From Mycobacterium sp. Z3061 (lineage in GTDB: Bacteria > Actinomycetota > Actinomycetes > Mycobacteriales > Mycobacteriaceae), in the NCBI RefSeq assembly GCF_031583025.1, contig NZ_CP134062.1:620001-684000 (forward strand): a stretch of 64,000 bases of DNA. The letters are read 5' to 3'. The translations under genes were made by a program, and so were the position numbers. The notes below the pieces were generated by a model. The model searched no databases. It saw only the letters and a program-made list of their open reading frames with translations, and was not told the DNA's origin. Of the stretch, positions 1 through 9,817 are shown in pieces. Positions within the stretch are counted from its first letter, which is position 1; the number at the start of each line of letters is the position of its first letter.

Positions 1-2086
1 AGAACACGAACGAACCCGCGACCACCGCCAGGACCAGCGCGGCCGCGGTGATCAGGCGACCGGTGGTGGCCGTGCCGATCCGGATCGATTCCTGGGTGGA
101 CATGCCGTTTTCGCGTGCCTCGACCATGCGGGACACCAGGAACACTTCATAGTCGGTCGCCAGGCCGTAACCGACCGCGACCACCAGCGCGATGATCACC
201 ACCATCAACGGCGTGGGCGTGAAGTTGAGCAGTCCGGCGCCATGGCCTTCGATGAATATCCACGTCAGGATGCCCATCGTGGACCCGAGCGTCAGCACGC
301 TCATCACCGCCGCCTTGATCGGCAGCACCACCGATCCGAACGCCAGGAACATCAGGACCATGGTCGTGCTGATCAGTACCAGCACCATCAGCGGCGCCTT
401 GTCCACCAGGCTGTGAATCGAGTCCTGTTCCAGCGCTGGCGTCCCGCCGACGAGTATCTCGATGCCCTTGGGTGGCGTTATCGCGCGTAACTCCTCGAGT
501 TTTTTCGACGAGTCAGCCGGGTTCTGCAACCCGTTCTGCAGCACCCGGACCGACGGGTCCTTGGACCCGCCCGGCGCCTGCGGGCGTTCCTGCCACATGT
601 TCGACGGGTCGTTGTCCTGCTCGATGAACCCGCTGATCTGCATCGCTTTGCTGCGGACGTCCGCAACCTGCTGGTCGGTGACGGGCTGATGGTTCGTCGA
701 CTCGATCACGATCGTCAGCGGATTCGTCCGGTAGCCGGGGAAAAGCTTGTCGAAGTGCTCTTGCGATTGGCGCGCCGCGTTGTTGGGCGGCAGGTACTTC
801 TCGCTCATGCCGCCCAGCGACATGTTGCCCAGCGGGATGATCAGCAGGATCATCCCCACGACGATCGGGATCGCAAACGCCAGCGGGCGCTTCATGACGA
901 AGTTGGTCAGCTTGCCCCAGAACCCGGCCTCGACCTCTTCGCGGGTCTTGGTCTTCTGCAAGCGGTCGGCCAGCCAGTTCAGGTAGGCCCGCGAGACCTT
1001 CCAGTTGCGCAGGAAGGGAACCCGGAAGGCGGTCCGCACACCCAGCGCGTCCACGTGCTTGCCGAGCACGCCCAGGCAGGCGGGCAACAGCGTGATGGAC
1101 AGGATCGCGGCCAACGAGACCGCCGTGATCAGGGCGTAGGTCAGCGACTTCACGAAACCTTGCGGCAGCAACAACAGGCTGGCACCCGAAGCGGCGATCA
1201 GCACCGCCGAGAACACCACCGTCCGGCCCGCCGTCATCACCGTGCGCCGTACCGCGGCCTCGGTGTCGTAGCCCTCGGCGATCTCTTCCCGGAACCGGCT
1301 CACCACGAACAACCCGTAGTCCACCGCGATACCGAGACCGATCAGCGAGACCACCGGTTGGGCGAAGAAGTGCACCGGCCCGAACATCGCGATCAACCGC
1401 AGGATGCCCAGCGAACCGGCAATGCTCAGACCGCCGACCATGACGGGAAGGCAGGCCGCGACCGCGCCGCCGAAGACCAGGAACAACACGACGGCTACCA
1501 GCGGCAGCGCCAGCACCTCCATGCGGCGCTGGTCGGTGGCGATGGTGCCGGTCAGCGCGCTCGCGACCGGTTGCAGGCCGGCCAGTTGGACGGTGCCGCC
1601 GTCGAGCTTCTGCAGTGCCGGCTCGATGGTCTTGTAGTTGGTCAGGATCGTGTCGTCGTCGTCGCCCTTCAGCGGGATCGACACGAACGTGTACTTCTTG
1701 TCGTCGGTCGCCATGCCCTTGATGACCGAGCTGGTGCTGTCGGGTGCCCGCAGGTAGCCGGCCCAGCCGAACACCTCTTTGGGATGGTCGGCAACGAACT
1801 GGTTCAGCTCGTCGGAGATCTTCTTCGACCACGCCGGGTCGGTGACGGTCTTGCCGTTAGGCGCATGGAATATGGCGACGACGTGGCCGGTACGGTCGCG
1901 GCCGTACACCTGGTCGCCGAGCACCGAGGCCTTCACCGATTGGCTGCCGTCGTCGTAGAAACCGCTCTGCGTCACGTGCTTGCCCAGGCTGAGACCGAAG
2001 ATGCCACCGCCCAGGCACAGAGCCACCGTGACCCCGATTACGATGTACCGGATCCGGTACACAGTTCGACCCCACCAGGCGAACAC
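1..2086 (-). CDS. mmpL3: MmpL3, trehalose monomycolate exporter (C-terminus outside window)
   Basis: RND-family inner-membrane transporter that flips or exports trehalose monomycolate for outer-membrane assembly, driven by protons. The frame opens with GTG at 2086, five bases after AAGGAG (2092-2097), and stays open to the window edge (695 codons visible). The N-terminus starts FAWWGRTVYRIRY, then a first membrane helix, a periplasmic porter domain, the central membrane bundle and the second half. Both proton-relay Asp-Tyr pairs are visible and number exactly as in the M. tuberculosis protein: D256-Y257 in IAVDYGLFVVSRF and D645-Y646 in GLATDYEVFLVSR. The downstream order NYN, trmB matches Rv0206c-Rv0208c. 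Identification is very secure; only the C-terminal tail is missing. Confidence 0.97.
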   Translation of the reverse strand, partial: MFAWWGRTVYRIRYIVIGVTVALCLGGGIFGLSLGKHVTQSGFYDDGSQSVKASVLGDQVYGRDRTGHVVAIFHAPNGKTVTDPAWSKKISDELNQFVADHPKEVFGWAGYLRAPDSTSSVIKGMATDDKKYTFVSIPLKGDDDDTILTNYKTIEPALQKLDGGTVQLAGLQPVASALTGTIATDQRRMEVLALPLVAVVLFLVFGGAVAACLPVMVGGLSIAGSLGILRLIAMFGPVHFFAQPVVSLIGLGIAVDYGLFVVSRFREEIAEGYDTEAAVRRTVMTAGRTVVFSAVLIAASGASLLLLPQGFVKSLTYALITAVSLAAILSITLLPACLGVLGKHVDALGVRTAFRVPFLRNWKVSRAYLNWLADRLQKTKTREEVEAGFWGKLTNFVMKRPLAFAIPIVVGMILLIIPLGNMSLGGMSEKYLPPNNAARQSQEHFDKLFPGYRTNPLTIVIESTNHQPVTDQQVADVRSKAMQISGFIEQDNDPSNMWQERPQAPGGSKDPSVRVLQNGLQNPADSSKKLEELRAITPPKGIEILVGGTPALEQDSIHSLVDKAPLMVLVLISTTMVLMFLAFGSVVLPIKAAVMSVLTLGSTMGILTWIFIEGHGAGLLNFTPTPLMVVIIALVVAVGYGLATDYEVFLVSRMVEARENGMSTQESIRIGTATTGRLITAAALVLAVVAGSFVF

Positions 2087-2135
2087 GTAAGCTCCTTACT
2101 GGATCCTCAACGACCCGCGTTTTGATGTTTGGTTG

Positions 2136-2849
2136 TCACACACGCGAGGTCAACAGCGACGACAGCGGGCGGAACGGCTGCAGCCAAGCCCCCTGCTCAG
2201 GTAGCGAATCGAGGCCGATTCGCGGCAGTGGCTCCCGGAAAACGCCTGCAATGTCCTCCAGGTCGACGAACTCCAAGGTATCCGACGCTAGCGCCCAACT
2301 GGCGTGTTCACGAAATCCGAGCACTTGTACTGGGGTTCCGGCACGGGCCACCGCCTCCAGCGGCAGGCGGAACGCCTGACCGTCGGCCGAGGCCACCACC
2401 AGGCCCGCGAGGCCTTCTGCGAAGCGCTGGTCGATGTGTTCGAGCATGTCGCGATCGACGTCGCTGTCTTCGTCGATCTTGGGTTTGGCGAAGACGGCGA
2501 AACCGACGTTTCGCAGGGCGTCTACCCAGGGCCGCACCACTTCGGCGCTGCCCGGTGCGATGTTGGTGAACACCGTGGCCTCCGGCTCGACCCGGATGTC
2601 TTCGGCCGCGCCGCTACCGGCCGCGACCTCGGCGGTCCGCGCCAGCAGCCAGCGCCCCAGCGCATCGAACCGGGGCCGTTCCACCCCCGTGGGCCGCCGG
2701 CCCAGGATCGAGCCCAGGCCCATGTCCAGATTCGGGGCGTCCCACACCAGCAGGACCCGCTTGACCGGTTTGGCAATCGGCTCGGCCAGGCTCAGCATGG
2801 GTGCCAGCGAATCGGAGGACTCCGTTTCCACTTCTTCAGTAATGCTCAT
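2136..2849 (-). CDS. NYN-domain (PIN-like) putative RNase, Rv0207c orthologue
   Basis: 237-residue protein. The N-terminal third has the NYN/PIN-like signature VLLVWDAPNLDMGLG, with further acidic residues in DEDSDVDRDM and SADGQAFRLP. These are the positions where NYN nucleases bind metal, although the last motif is less acidic than the usual SxDxDF. The C-terminal part (LEFVDLEDIAGVF...) closes the fold. ATG 2849 was chosen because it lies 4 bases after the trmB stop, giving a tight trmB-NYN arrangement; a longer open frame would run backwards through trmB. In M. tuberculosis the same gene sits between mmpL3 and trmB. RNase activity is inferred from the fold family only. Confidence 0.88.
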   Translation of the reverse strand: MSITEEVETESSDSLAPMLSLAEPIAKPVKRVLLVWDAPNLDMGLGSILGRRPTGVERPRFDALGRWLLARTAEVAAGSGAAEDIRVEPEATVFTNIAPGSAEVVRPWVDALRNVGFAVFAKPKIDEDSDVDRDMLEHIDQRFAEGLAGLVVASADGQAFRLPLEAVARAGTPVQVLGFREHASWALASDTLEFVDLEDIAGVFREPLPRIGLDSLPEQGAWLQPFRPLSSLLTSRV

Positions 2850-2853
2850 GTGC

Positions 2854-3609
2854 TCAGATCCGCTTCCATACGAACTCGCAGACGTGGCTGCCCGCTTCTT
2901 GAGCCTTCGTCTCGTACTTGGTAGTGGGACGACTGATGGAAATCGGTAGTGACTCGGTGTCGCTGCCGACCCGGACGAGCCGGGACTCCGCGTCGCCGAC
3001 CTCCCCGATGTGCTCTGCGTAGCCGGGATGATCGGTTGCGGCATGCAGCACACCCCCGGGGAGTAGCCGATCGGCGATGAGGGAAACCGTGCCGGACTGC
3101 AGCAGCCGGCGCTTGTGATGGCGCGCCTTCGGCCACGGGTCGGGGAAGAAGACTCGAACCCCGGTCAGCGATTGCGGGGCGATCAGGTTCTTGAGCACGT
3201 CGACGCCGTTGCCGCGGATCAGCCGGATGTTGCTCACCTGCTCGGCGTCGATGGCGCACAGCAATTGCGCCAGGCCGCGGCGGTAGATCTCCACCGCGAT
3301 GACGTCGATATCCGGCTCGGCCTGCGCCATCGCCAGGGTCGACGTTCCGCTGCCACACCCGATCTCCAGCACCAGCGGCGCGCTGCGGCCGAACCAGGCC
3401 CCGGTATCCAGAGGTGCGTCCGGGGTCTCGCCTGGCGGGGTGTCGGCCTGACGGCCGAGCTGCGGCCACAGCCGCTCCCAGGTCTGGCGCTGGGCGTCGG
3501 ACAGGGCCGAACGCCGCGACCGGAAACTCGAGGCAGGCAGATAGCCCCAGGGCGCGTCGGGCCGTAACCCAACCCCGGGTTGCGCGTGCATCCGTCCATG
3601 GTGGCCCAT
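2854..3609 (-). CDS. trmB: tRNA (guanine-N7)-methyltransferase TrmB
   Basis: 251-residue SAM-dependent enzyme that methylates G46 in the variable loop of tRNA. The SAM motif LEIGCGSGTSTLAMA is followed by the acidic motif VIAVEIYRRGLAQLL. The TrmB catalytic/tRNA signature VRVFFPDPWPKARHHKRRL is intact, and the C-terminal ATDHPGYAEH motif is present. The start MGHHGRMHAQPGVG at 3609 matches the N-terminus of the M. tuberculosis protein (Rv0208c); the frame continues open upstream, but that extension has no family resemblance. It sits upstream of the NYN gene with a 4-base gap, so the two are probably co-transcribed. Confidence 0.95.
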   Translation of the reverse strand: MGHHGRMHAQPGVGLRPDAPWGYLPASSFRSRRSALSDAQRQTWERLWPQLGRQADTPPGETPDAPLDTGAWFGRSAPLVLEIGCGSGTSTLAMAQAEPDIDVIAVEIYRRGLAQLLCAIDAEQVSNIRLIRGNGVDVLKNLIAPQSLTGVRVFFPDPWPKARHHKRRLLQSGTVSLIADRLLPGGVLHAATDHPGYAEHIGEVGDAESRLVRVGSDTESLPISISRPTTKYETKAQEAGSHVCEFVWKRI

Positions 3610-3706
3610 GAAGGCCGGGTGTAGCCGCCTCTGGTCCAGATTGATACCCAACAGTTGCCTTCGGCTGGTATCAGGCGGGGACCTGGCTCGCGCGCCGGCG
3701 AGGTAG

Positions 3707-4660
3707 ATGCCACCATTCGGTGCGGGTGCACATCGAGGGGACGGGGGGCAGCAAATTTTCGCCGACGAGCTCATGCGATTCGCCCGGGGGGCCGCTGACC
3801 AGCGTGTTGTGGCGGTTGCCGAACGGGTTGCGGCGCCGCTGCGGGTGACGGTCCGCGGGCGACGGGGGGTGGGGCGCAGCACGGTCGCGCGCGCCCTGAG
3901 CCGGTGGTTCACCGTGCTGGAAAGCGGCGCGGACCTCGAAGTTCAGGTGATCGCCGAGGCGGTCAAACCAGAGGACTCGGCGCCGGGCTCGGTGCTGGCG
4001 GTCTTGAACAAGGCCGACCTGACCGGCTTCGGCGGTGACGGCCCGATGGCCGCGGCGAGCGCACGGTGCCCCGAGTTCGCCGAACGTCTCGGGGTGCCGG
4101 TGCTCCCGATGAGCGGGCTGCTGGCCCTGGCTGCGTTCGACGCGTTCGATGATCCCGGCGCCCCGCGCTGGGCGGCGCTGCGCGCGCTGGCCGCGGAACC
4201 CGCGCCGGCTCCGATACCGCGAGAGCTGCTGGCCGGCCTGGATCTGTTCGGGGTCGCCCTGGCGGTCGCCGCGCTGCGGCAGGGGAGCGGGCCCGCGCAG
4301 GTGCGGGCGCTCTGGCGACGCCTCAGCGGCGTCGATGAGGTGGTCGACCGGCTTGTCGCCGCCGGAGCTCCGGCGCGCTACCGCCGGGTGCTCGACGCCG
4401 TCACCGAGCTGGAGACCCTGGCGGTCACGGATCCGGCCATCGGCGCATTCCTCAGCTCCGACGACACCGTGGTCGCCCGGATGGCCGCCGCGCTGGACGC
4501 CGCGCAGGCCTGCGGGCTGGAAGCCGGTCCGGAGGAGCCGCTGCAGCGTGCGGCGCACTGGCAGCGCTACCGCCGTTCGGCGGGCAGCGGCCTGCAGCGC
4601 GCCTGCGGCGCGGATATCGCCAGGGGGGCGTTGCGCCTGTGGTCTCAGGGGCCGAGGTGA
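3707..4660 (+). CDS. GTPase-like protein, Rv0209 orthologue
   Basis: 317 residues, not experimentally characterised to my knowledge. A P-loop-like GRRGVGRSTVARALSRW near residues 50-66 has Arg where the Walker A Lys would be, and LNKADLTGF supplies an NKxD-type G4 motif, so a GTPase-related (perhaps dynamin-like) fold is likely but hydrolysis is uncertain. The rest is Ala/Leu-rich helix (RALWRRLSGVDEVVDRL...). The start is not firmly fixed: ATG 3707 is used, and a shorter start lies at MRFARGAAD. It overlaps the next gene and, as in M. tuberculosis Rv0209-Rv0210, the two form a translationally coupled pair of GTPase-like proteins. Confidence 0.75.
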   Translation: MPPFGAGAHRGDGGQQIFADELMRFARGAADQRVVAVAERVAAPLRVTVRGRRGVGRSTVARALSRWFTVLESGADLEVQVIAEAVKPEDSAPGSVLAVLNKADLTGFGGDGPMAAASARCPEFAERLGVPVLPMSGLLALAAFDAFDDPGAPRWAALRALAAEPAPAPIPRELLAGLDLFGVALAVAALRQGSGPAQVRALWRRLSGVDEVVDRLVAAGAPARYRRVLDAVTELETLAVTDPAIGAFLSSDDTVVARMAAALDAAQACGLEAGPEEPLQRAAHWQRYRRSAGSGLQRACGADIARGALRLWSQGPR

Positions 4661-6165
4661 CCCGCGACGATCCCGCGGCCCGCGTCGATGCCATGGTGGC
4701 GGCCGTCGGGCCGAACCTGGGTCCGCCGGCGATCAACCGGCGTGACGTGGTGCTGGTGACGGGGCCGTGGCTGGCCGGGGTCAGCAGCGTGGCTGCCGCG
4801 CTGCGACAACGGATTCCGCACCGGACGTTCGTCGAGTCGGGCGAGCTGGGGGCCGGCGAGGCGCCGCAGGGGGTGGTGTTCGTGGTGTCGGCGTCGGCCC
4901 CGATGACCGCCTCCGATTGCCTGCTGCTGGACGCCGCGGCCGAGAACACCGACGCCGTGGTGGCCGTGGTGGCCAAGATCGACGTCCATTTCGGCTGGCG
5001 CGACGTGCTCGACGCCAATCGGGACACGCTGGCTGCCCACGCACCGCGGTACGGCAACGTGCCGTGGGTCGGCGCCGCGGCCGCTCCGGAGGTGGGCCGG
5101 CCGCAGGTCGACGACCTGGTCGTCATCGTCGCCGCTCAACTCGCGGACTCCGATCTGGTCCGCCGCAACCGGCTGCGGGCCTGGGAATCGCGGCTGCGGA
5201 CGGTGGCCCAGCGCTTCGACCGGGACGCCGACGGCGCCGGCCGGCAAGCGCGGGTCGACGCCCTGCGCGACGAGCGCAGCGCGACCCTGCGGCAACGGCG
5301 CCAGTCGCGATCCGAGCGCACCATCACGCTGCGCGGACAGATCCAGCAGGCCAGGGTCCAGCTGTCCTACGGCGCGCGCAACCGGGCCGCCGCGCTACGC
5401 GGTGAACTCCAGGAGGACATCGCGGGGCTGTCCCGGCGAGAGATCCCTGGATTCGCCTCCGCTGCCCAGGCCCGGCTCGATGAGGCGGCGGGGGAGAGCG
5501 TCGCGGCCGCCGACGCCCACCTAGCCGAGGTCGCGTCGGCCATGGGGGCGCCGCTGGACCTGCCGCCGGTCAACATACCGACGGTCCCGGTCTCACCACC
5601 TCAGCTCAAGTCACGTCGCCTCGAGATGCGGCTGATGATGGTTTTCGGCGCCGTATTCGGGCTCGGGGTGGCGCTGACGCTGAGTCGGCTGATCGCCGGT
5701 CTGACAGCCGGCCTGCACCCGGGGCTGACCGCCGCGGGAATCGCCGCGTGCGTGGCGGTGGGGCTGGCGACGACGGCGTGGGTGGTGAGTGTGCGCAGTC
5801 TGCTCAGCGACCGCGCCGTGCTGGACCGCTGGGCGGACGATGCGACGGCATCGCTGCGTGCGGTCGCCGAACAGCTGGTCGCCGGCCGGGTACTGGCGGC
5901 CGAATCACTGCTCAGCACCGAGGTCACCGCCCACGATGAGGCGGAGAACGTCCGGGTCACCGACCAGGTCAGCGCGATCGACGGCGAGCTGCGCGAACAT
6001 GCGCTGGCCGCGGCGCGGGCCGCGGCGGTGCGCGACCGGGAGATGCCGACCGTCCAGGCGGCGCTCGACGCGGTGCGGGCAGAACTCGGCGAACCGGGTA
6101 TACCGAAGCAGCGGGGAATCTCTCGGGCCGAAACCTCGACGCGGTACGAAAACAGACCTTTCTGA
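4657..6165 (+). CDS. Membrane-anchored GTPase-like protein, Rv0210 orthologue
   Basis: 502 residues from GTG 4657, whose GTGA overlaps the stop of the previous gene by 4 bases; an in-frame ATG at 4639 is the alternative (508 residues). The degenerate nucleotide motif VLVTGPWLAGVSSVAAAL lacks the P-loop Lys, and VVAKIDVHFGW resembles a G4 motif. A long charged helical stretch (RDERSATLRQRRQSRSERT onward) looks like a stalk or coiled coil. Two hydrophobic segments follow (MMVFGAVFGLGVALTLSRLI and AAGIAACVAVGLATTAWVV), then a cytoplasmic helical tail. This head-stalk-membrane-stalk plan is that of bacterial dynamin-like proteins, so membrane remodelling together with the preceding gene is a reasonable but unproven guess. 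Confidence 0.75.
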   Translation: MTRDDPAARVDAMVAAVGPNLGPPAINRRDVVLVTGPWLAGVSSVAAALRQRIPHRTFVESGELGAGEAPQGVVFVVSASAPMTASDCLLLDAAAENTDAVVAVVAKIDVHFGWRDVLDANRDTLAAHAPRYGNVPWVGAAAAPEVGRPQVDDLVVIVAAQLADSDLVRRNRLRAWESRLRTVAQRFDRDADGAGRQARVDALRDERSATLRQRRQSRSERTITLRGQIQQARVQLSYGARNRAAALRGELQEDIAGLSRREIPGFASAAQARLDEAAGESVAAADAHLAEVASAMGAPLDLPPVNIPTVPVSPPQLKSRRLEMRLMMVFGAVFGLGVALTLSRLIAGLTAGLHPGLTAAGIAACVAVGLATTAWVVSVRSLLSDRAVLDRWADDATASLRAVAEQLVAGRVLAAESLLSTEVTAHDEAENVRVTDQVSAIDGELREHALAAARAAAVRDREMPTVQAALDAVRAELGEPGIPKQRGISRAETSTRYENRPF

Positions 6166-6201
6166 ATCGGTCTTGTGAGCAGGCTTATACCCTCCTGGGA
6201 C

Positions 6202-6229
6202 TTACGCGACAAGTGATGCGCGATAATCT
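6202..6229 (+). promoter_or_regulatory. Candidate promoter of pckA
   Basis: A TAATCT -10 (6224-6229) lies 16 bases after TTACGC (6202-6207), a possible -35, in the 145-base gap before pckA. It leaves a 5' leader of about 75 bases. It was read by eye against the mycobacterial SigA-type consensus and no transcript data were available. Confidence 0.45.
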
Positions 6230-6310
6230 GAATAAGAAAGCGTTAAGTGTGCTGAACACGCATGCCACTGGAACCGACGATTACCGAGCACCAGAATTCA
6301 GGAGAGTTCG

Positions 6311-8140
6311 ATGACCTCAGCGACCATCCCCGGCCTGGACAACGCACCCACCAACCATCAGGGGCTGCTGTCCTGGGTACAGGAGGTCGCCGAGCTCACT
6401 CAGCCCGACCGGGTGGTGTTCACCGACGGCTCCGAGGAGGAGTTCCAGCGGTTGGCCGAGCAGCTGGTCGAGGCCGGCACCTTCACCCGGCTGAATCCGG
6501 AGAAGCACCCCAACTCATACCTGGCCCTGTCCGACCCGTCCGACGTCGCCCGCGTTGAGTCGCGCACCTTCATCTGTTCCGAGAACGAGATCGACGCCGG
6601 TCCCACCAACAACTGGAAAGACCCGGGCGAGATGCGCTCGCTCATGACGGACCTGTACCGCGGTTGCATGCGCGGCCGCACCATGTACGTGGTGCCGTTC
6701 TGCATGGGTCCGCTGGGTGCCGAGGACCCCAAGCTCGGCGTGGAGATCACCGACTCCGAGTACGTCGTCGTCTCCATGCGCACCATGACCCGGATGGGTA
6801 AGGCCGCGTTGGAGAAGATCGGCGACGACGGCTTCTTCGTCAAGGCTCTGCACTCGGTGGGCGCGCCTTTGGAGGAGGGCCAGGCCGACGTGCCGTGGCC
6901 GTGCAACGACACCAAGTACATCACCCACTTCCCGGAGACCCGCGAGATCTGGAGCTACGGCTCCGGCTACGGCGGCAACGCCCTGCTCGGCAAGAAGTGC
7001 TACTCGCTGCGCATCGCCTCGGCGATGGCCCACGACGAGGGCTGGCTCGCCGAGCACATGCTGATCCTCAAGCTGATCTCGCCGGAGAACAAGGCCTACT
7101 ACTTCGCCGCGGCATTCCCCTCGGCGTGTGGCAAGACGAACCTGGCGATGCTGCAGCCGACCATCCCCGGCTGGCGCGCCGAGACCCTCGGCGACGACAT
7201 CGCCTGGATGCGGTTCGGCAAGGACGGCCGCCTCTACGCCGTCAACCCCGAATTCGGCTTCTTCGGGGTGGCGCCGGGCACCAACTGGAAGTCCAACCCC
7301 AACGCGATGCGCACCATGGCCGCCGGCAACACCGTCTTCACCAATGTCGCGCTCACCGACGACCACGAGGTCTGGTGGGAAGGGCTGGAGGGCGAGCCCG
7401 ACCACCTGATCGACTGGAAGGGCAACGACTGGTACATCCGAGAGACGGAAACCAAAGCCGCGCACCCCAATTCGCGCTACTGCACCCCGATGTCGCAGTG
7501 CCCGATCCTGGCTCCCGAGTGGGACGACCCGCAGGGCGTGCCGATCTCCGGCATCCTGTTCGGCGGTCGCCGTAAGACGACCGTCCCGCTGGTCACCGAG
7601 GCCCGCGACTGGCAGCACGGTGTGTTCATCGGCGCCACCCTGGGCAGTGAGCAGACCGCCGCGGCCGAGGGCAAGGTCGGCAACGTACGCCGAGACCCGA
7701 TGGCCATGCTTCCGTTCCTCGGCTACAACGTGGGCGACTACTTCCAGCACTGGATCAACCTCGGCAAGAACGCCGACGAGTCGAAGTTGCCGAAGGTGTT
7801 CTTCGTCAACTGGTTCCGCCGCGGCGACGACGGCCGCTTCCTGTGGCCGGGCTTCGGCGAGAACAGCCGCGTGCTCAAGTGGATCGTCGACCGCATCGAG
7901 CACAAGGCCGGCGGGCGCACCACCCCGATCGGCACCGTTCCGGCGGCCGAGGACATGGACCTCGACGGCCTGGATGTCGAGGCCGGTGACGTGGCCGCGG
8001 CGCTGGAAGTCAACACCGAGGAGTGGCGCGCGGAACTGCCGCTGATCGAGGAGTGGCTGGAGTTCGTCGGCGAGAAGCTGCCGACGGGCATCCGGGACGA
8101 GTTCGACGCGCTCAAGGAGCGGCTGCGCGACGCGGAGTAA
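6311..8140 (+). CDS. pckA: Phosphoenolpyruvate carboxykinase (GTP)
   Basis: 609 residues, the usual size of GTP-dependent PEPCK. It converts oxaloacetate and GTP to PEP, CO2 and GDP, the committing step of gluconeogenesis when mycobacteria grow on fatty acids. The substrate-binding [15 protein letters not shown], the PEPCK-specific P-loop [12 protein letters not shown] near residues 268-279 with its essential reactive Cys, and the Mn/GTP-site motif [10 protein letters not shown] are all intact. The ATG is preceded by CAGGAGAG eight bases upstream. In M. tuberculosis (Rv0211) the next gene is nadR; here that place is taken by a PPE-like gene and a cation antiporter. Confidence 0.98.
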   Translation: MTSATIPGLDNAPTNHQGLLSWVQEVAELTQPDRVVFTDGSEEEFQRLAEQLVEAGTFTRLNPEKHPNSYLALSDPSDVARVESRTFICSENEIDAGPTNNWKDPGEMRSLMTDLYRGCMRGRTMYVVPFCMGPLGAEDPKLGVEITDSEYVVVSMRTMTRMGKAALEKIGDDGFFVKALHSVGAPLEEGQADVPWPCNDTKYITHFPETREIWSYGSGYGGNALLGKKCYSLRIASAMAHDEGWLAEHMLILKLISPENKAYYFAAAFPSACGKTNLAMLQPTIPGWRAETLGDDIAWMRFGKDGRLYAVNPEFGFFGVAPGTNWKSNPNAMRTMAAGNTVFTNVALTDDHEVWWEGLEGEPDHLIDWKGNDWYIRETETKAAHPNSRYCTPMSQCPILAPEWDDPQGVPISGILFGGRRKTTVPLVTEARDWQHGVFIGATLGSEQTAAAEGKVGNVRRDPMAMLPFLGYNVGDYFQHWINLGKNADESKLPKVFFVNWFRRGDDGRFLWPGFGENSRVLKWIVDRIEHKAGGRTTPIGTVPAAEDMDLDGLDVEAGDVAAALEVNTEEWRAELPLIEEWLEFVGEKLPTGIRDEFDALKERLRDAE

Positions 8141-8193
8141 CCGCTGGTCCGGCTGTTTCTGCGGAAACGTCAATTCGGCGCGGTACTCCGTCG

Positions 8194-8206
8194 TAGAGTC
8201 CCGGCC
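8194..8206 (+). promoter_or_regulatory. -10 box for leaderless PPE-like mRNA
   Basis: TAGAGT at 8194-8199 is followed by exactly 7 bases and then the ATG at 8207. A TANNNT box 7-8 bases before the start codon is the pattern of mycobacterial leaderless transcripts, and no Shine-Dalgarno sequence is present. Confidence 0.5.
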
Positions 8207-9679
8207 ATGAGTTTCGCGATGTTGGCGCCCGAGATCACGTCGGCGCAGATGTATTCCGGTGCGGGTTCCGGCCCGATGCTGGGTGCTGCCGCGGCCTGGG
8301 CCGGGTTGGGCGATGAATTGGGTTCGGCCGCAGCATCTTTCGGCTCGGTGACGGCCAACCTGGCGAGCGGGGCCTGGCAGGGTCCGGCATCGGTGGCGAT
8401 GACGGCCGTTGCCGCTCGATACCGGGACTTCTTGAACGGAGCGGCGGTTCGAGCCGTGACCGCCGCCACCCAGGCCAAGTCGGTGGCCGCAATTTTCGAG
8501 GCGGCCAAGGCCGCGGTAGCGCATCCGGTCGCGGTCCGGGCGAACCGCCTGCAGTTCGTGTCGGCGATCCGGTCGAACTTCCTGGGCCTCAACGGTCCGC
8601 TGATCGCGGCCATCGAAGGCGCCTACGACGAGTTGTGGGCGCAGAACGTGTCCGCGTTGGTGGGGTATCACGGTGCGGCGTCGGCCGCGGCAGCTCAGAT
8701 CGCGCCGTGGCAGGAGGCACTCGGCGATATCGGCGCGCGCGTCGGGCGGGTGGTCGAAACCAACGGGTCCATGGTGAGTGCCAGGGTGGCGGCGAACGAC
8801 GCCGAGGTCGCCGGCGCGGCGCGCTTCACCAGGGGAGCGCTGGATGCGGCGGCCGTCGAGGCTCGGTTCGGGCGGCCGGGCGCGTGGTGGCACGTCGGCT
8901 CGGCAGTCGCTTACGACGCCCAGACGGCAGGGCGACTGCTCGCCGAGAATGCCGCTCTGCCCGGGCAGATCTTCATGAAGGACATCGACATCCTGGCCGC
9001 GCCGGGCAGCAGGCCGCCGGCCACCGCGCCCGTCGCGCTGCCTGCCGCCGCGGGCGATCTCGGCGCGGCGCTGCGAGCCGACGCGGTGTCTATCGATCGT
9101 GTGCTCGCCGACAACCAGACTCAGCTGTTGCGCGCCGAAGCCGTGACCGAGAGCAGTCTGCGAGCGGCCCAGGCGGCCGTTATGGCGGGTGACCCCGTGG
9201 CAGCGGCCAGAGACGTCGCGTCGGCGGTCGCCTATGACGCGGACACGGTGGCGCGGTTAGGCGTCGAAGACTTGTCCCTGCCCGGGGAATTGATCCGCGA
9301 AGACATCGCCATTCTGGCCGGTCGGCCGGCACCGGCGGCTGCACTGCCCGCCGGTCCGAGTAATGCGCTGCACCAGGCCACGGTCGAAGATCTGGTCGGA
9401 CTGCCCCAGCGGGTCTATCAGGCTGACGCGGCCGCAATCGGACACGCGGTCGCCGACACCCAGGCTGAGCTGGTCAAGGCGGCAGCGGTGACCCAGAACG
9501 GATTCGGGACGGCGACGCTGGATCTCATGGCGGGTGAGCCCGTCAGGGCAGTCAACGATGTCTCGTCGGCACTCGCCTACGATGCCGCGGCCGCGGCCCG
9601 GGTAGCCGCGCGAGAGGCGGCCCTGGTTGCCGAACTGGCAGCCACCGACGCGGCCATCATCGGCGGTACGTTCGGTTAG
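8207..9679 (+). CDS. PPE-family-like protein with degenerate PPE motif and a triplicated C-terminal module
   Basis: 490 residues. Residues 1-175 align by eye with the PPE domain: MSFAMLAPE in place of the usual x[18 protein letters not shown], the W57xG turn (GAWQGPAS), and the conserved [20 protein letters not shown]. The first Pro of the eponymous PPE is Ala (L-A-P-E at 6-9). The C-terminal part is not an SVP, MPTR or PPW tail. It repeats a module ending SAVAYDA (232-238), SAVAYDA (339-345) and SALAYDA (454-460), each followed by a helix and an acidic DIDIL / DIAIL / DAAII element, with periods of 107 and 115 residues. PPE proteins usually pair with a PE partner and are exported by ESX systems, but no PE gene adjoins this one. 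Function unknown. Confidence 0.8.
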   Translation: MSFAMLAPEITSAQMYSGAGSGPMLGAAAAWAGLGDELGSAAASFGSVTANLASGAWQGPASVAMTAVAARYRDFLNGAAVRAVTAATQAKSVAAIFEAAKAAVAHPVAVRANRLQFVSAIRSNFLGLNGPLIAAIEGAYDELWAQNVSALVGYHGAASAAAAQIAPWQEALGDIGARVGRVVETNGSMVSARVAANDAEVAGAARFTRGALDAAAVEARFGRPGAWWHVGSAVAYDAQTAGRLLAENAALPGQIFMKDIDILAAPGSRPPATAPVALPAAAGDLGAALRADAVSIDRVLADNQTQLLRAEAVTESSLRAAQAAVMAGDPVAAARDVASAVAYDADTVARLGVEDLSLPGELIREDIAILAGRPAPAAALPAGPSNALHQATVEDLVGLPQRVYQADAAAIGHAVADTQAELVKAAAVTQNGFGTATLDLMAGEPVRAVNDVSSALAYDAAAAARVAAREAALVAELAATDAAIIGGTFG

Positions 9680-9799
9680 CGGTTTGCCAAATCAAATTCT
9701 TCGGGTCTGCGAAGTTTTATTTTTAGGGCATTGATCAGCAAATATTGGCAGATGACATCGCAAAACTCGTAGCTTCGCTAAGTTGCCAGGCATCCGAAA

Positions 9800-9805
9800 T
9801 AAGGT
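9800..9805 (+). promoter_or_regulatory. Candidate -10 of the riboswitch transcript
   Basis: TAAGGT ends 14 bases before the first paired base of the riboswitch P1 helix, so transcription would start just at its 5' edge. The surrounding 9800-9811 (TAAGGTTAGCCT) also resembles the left half of the mycobacterial IdeR/metal-regulator box, but the right half does not match. Confidence 0.35.
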
Positions 9806-9817
9806 TAGCCTCGGTGT

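Noticed and set aside
689..2125. 478-codon plus-strand open frame opposite mmpL3
   Set aside because: It is an antisense shadow; mmpL3 is certain on the other strand by its motifs.
6515..8893. 792-codon minus-strand open frame opposite pckA
   Set aside because: It is a high-GC shadow of pckA and the PPE-like gene, with no start signal or family resemblance.
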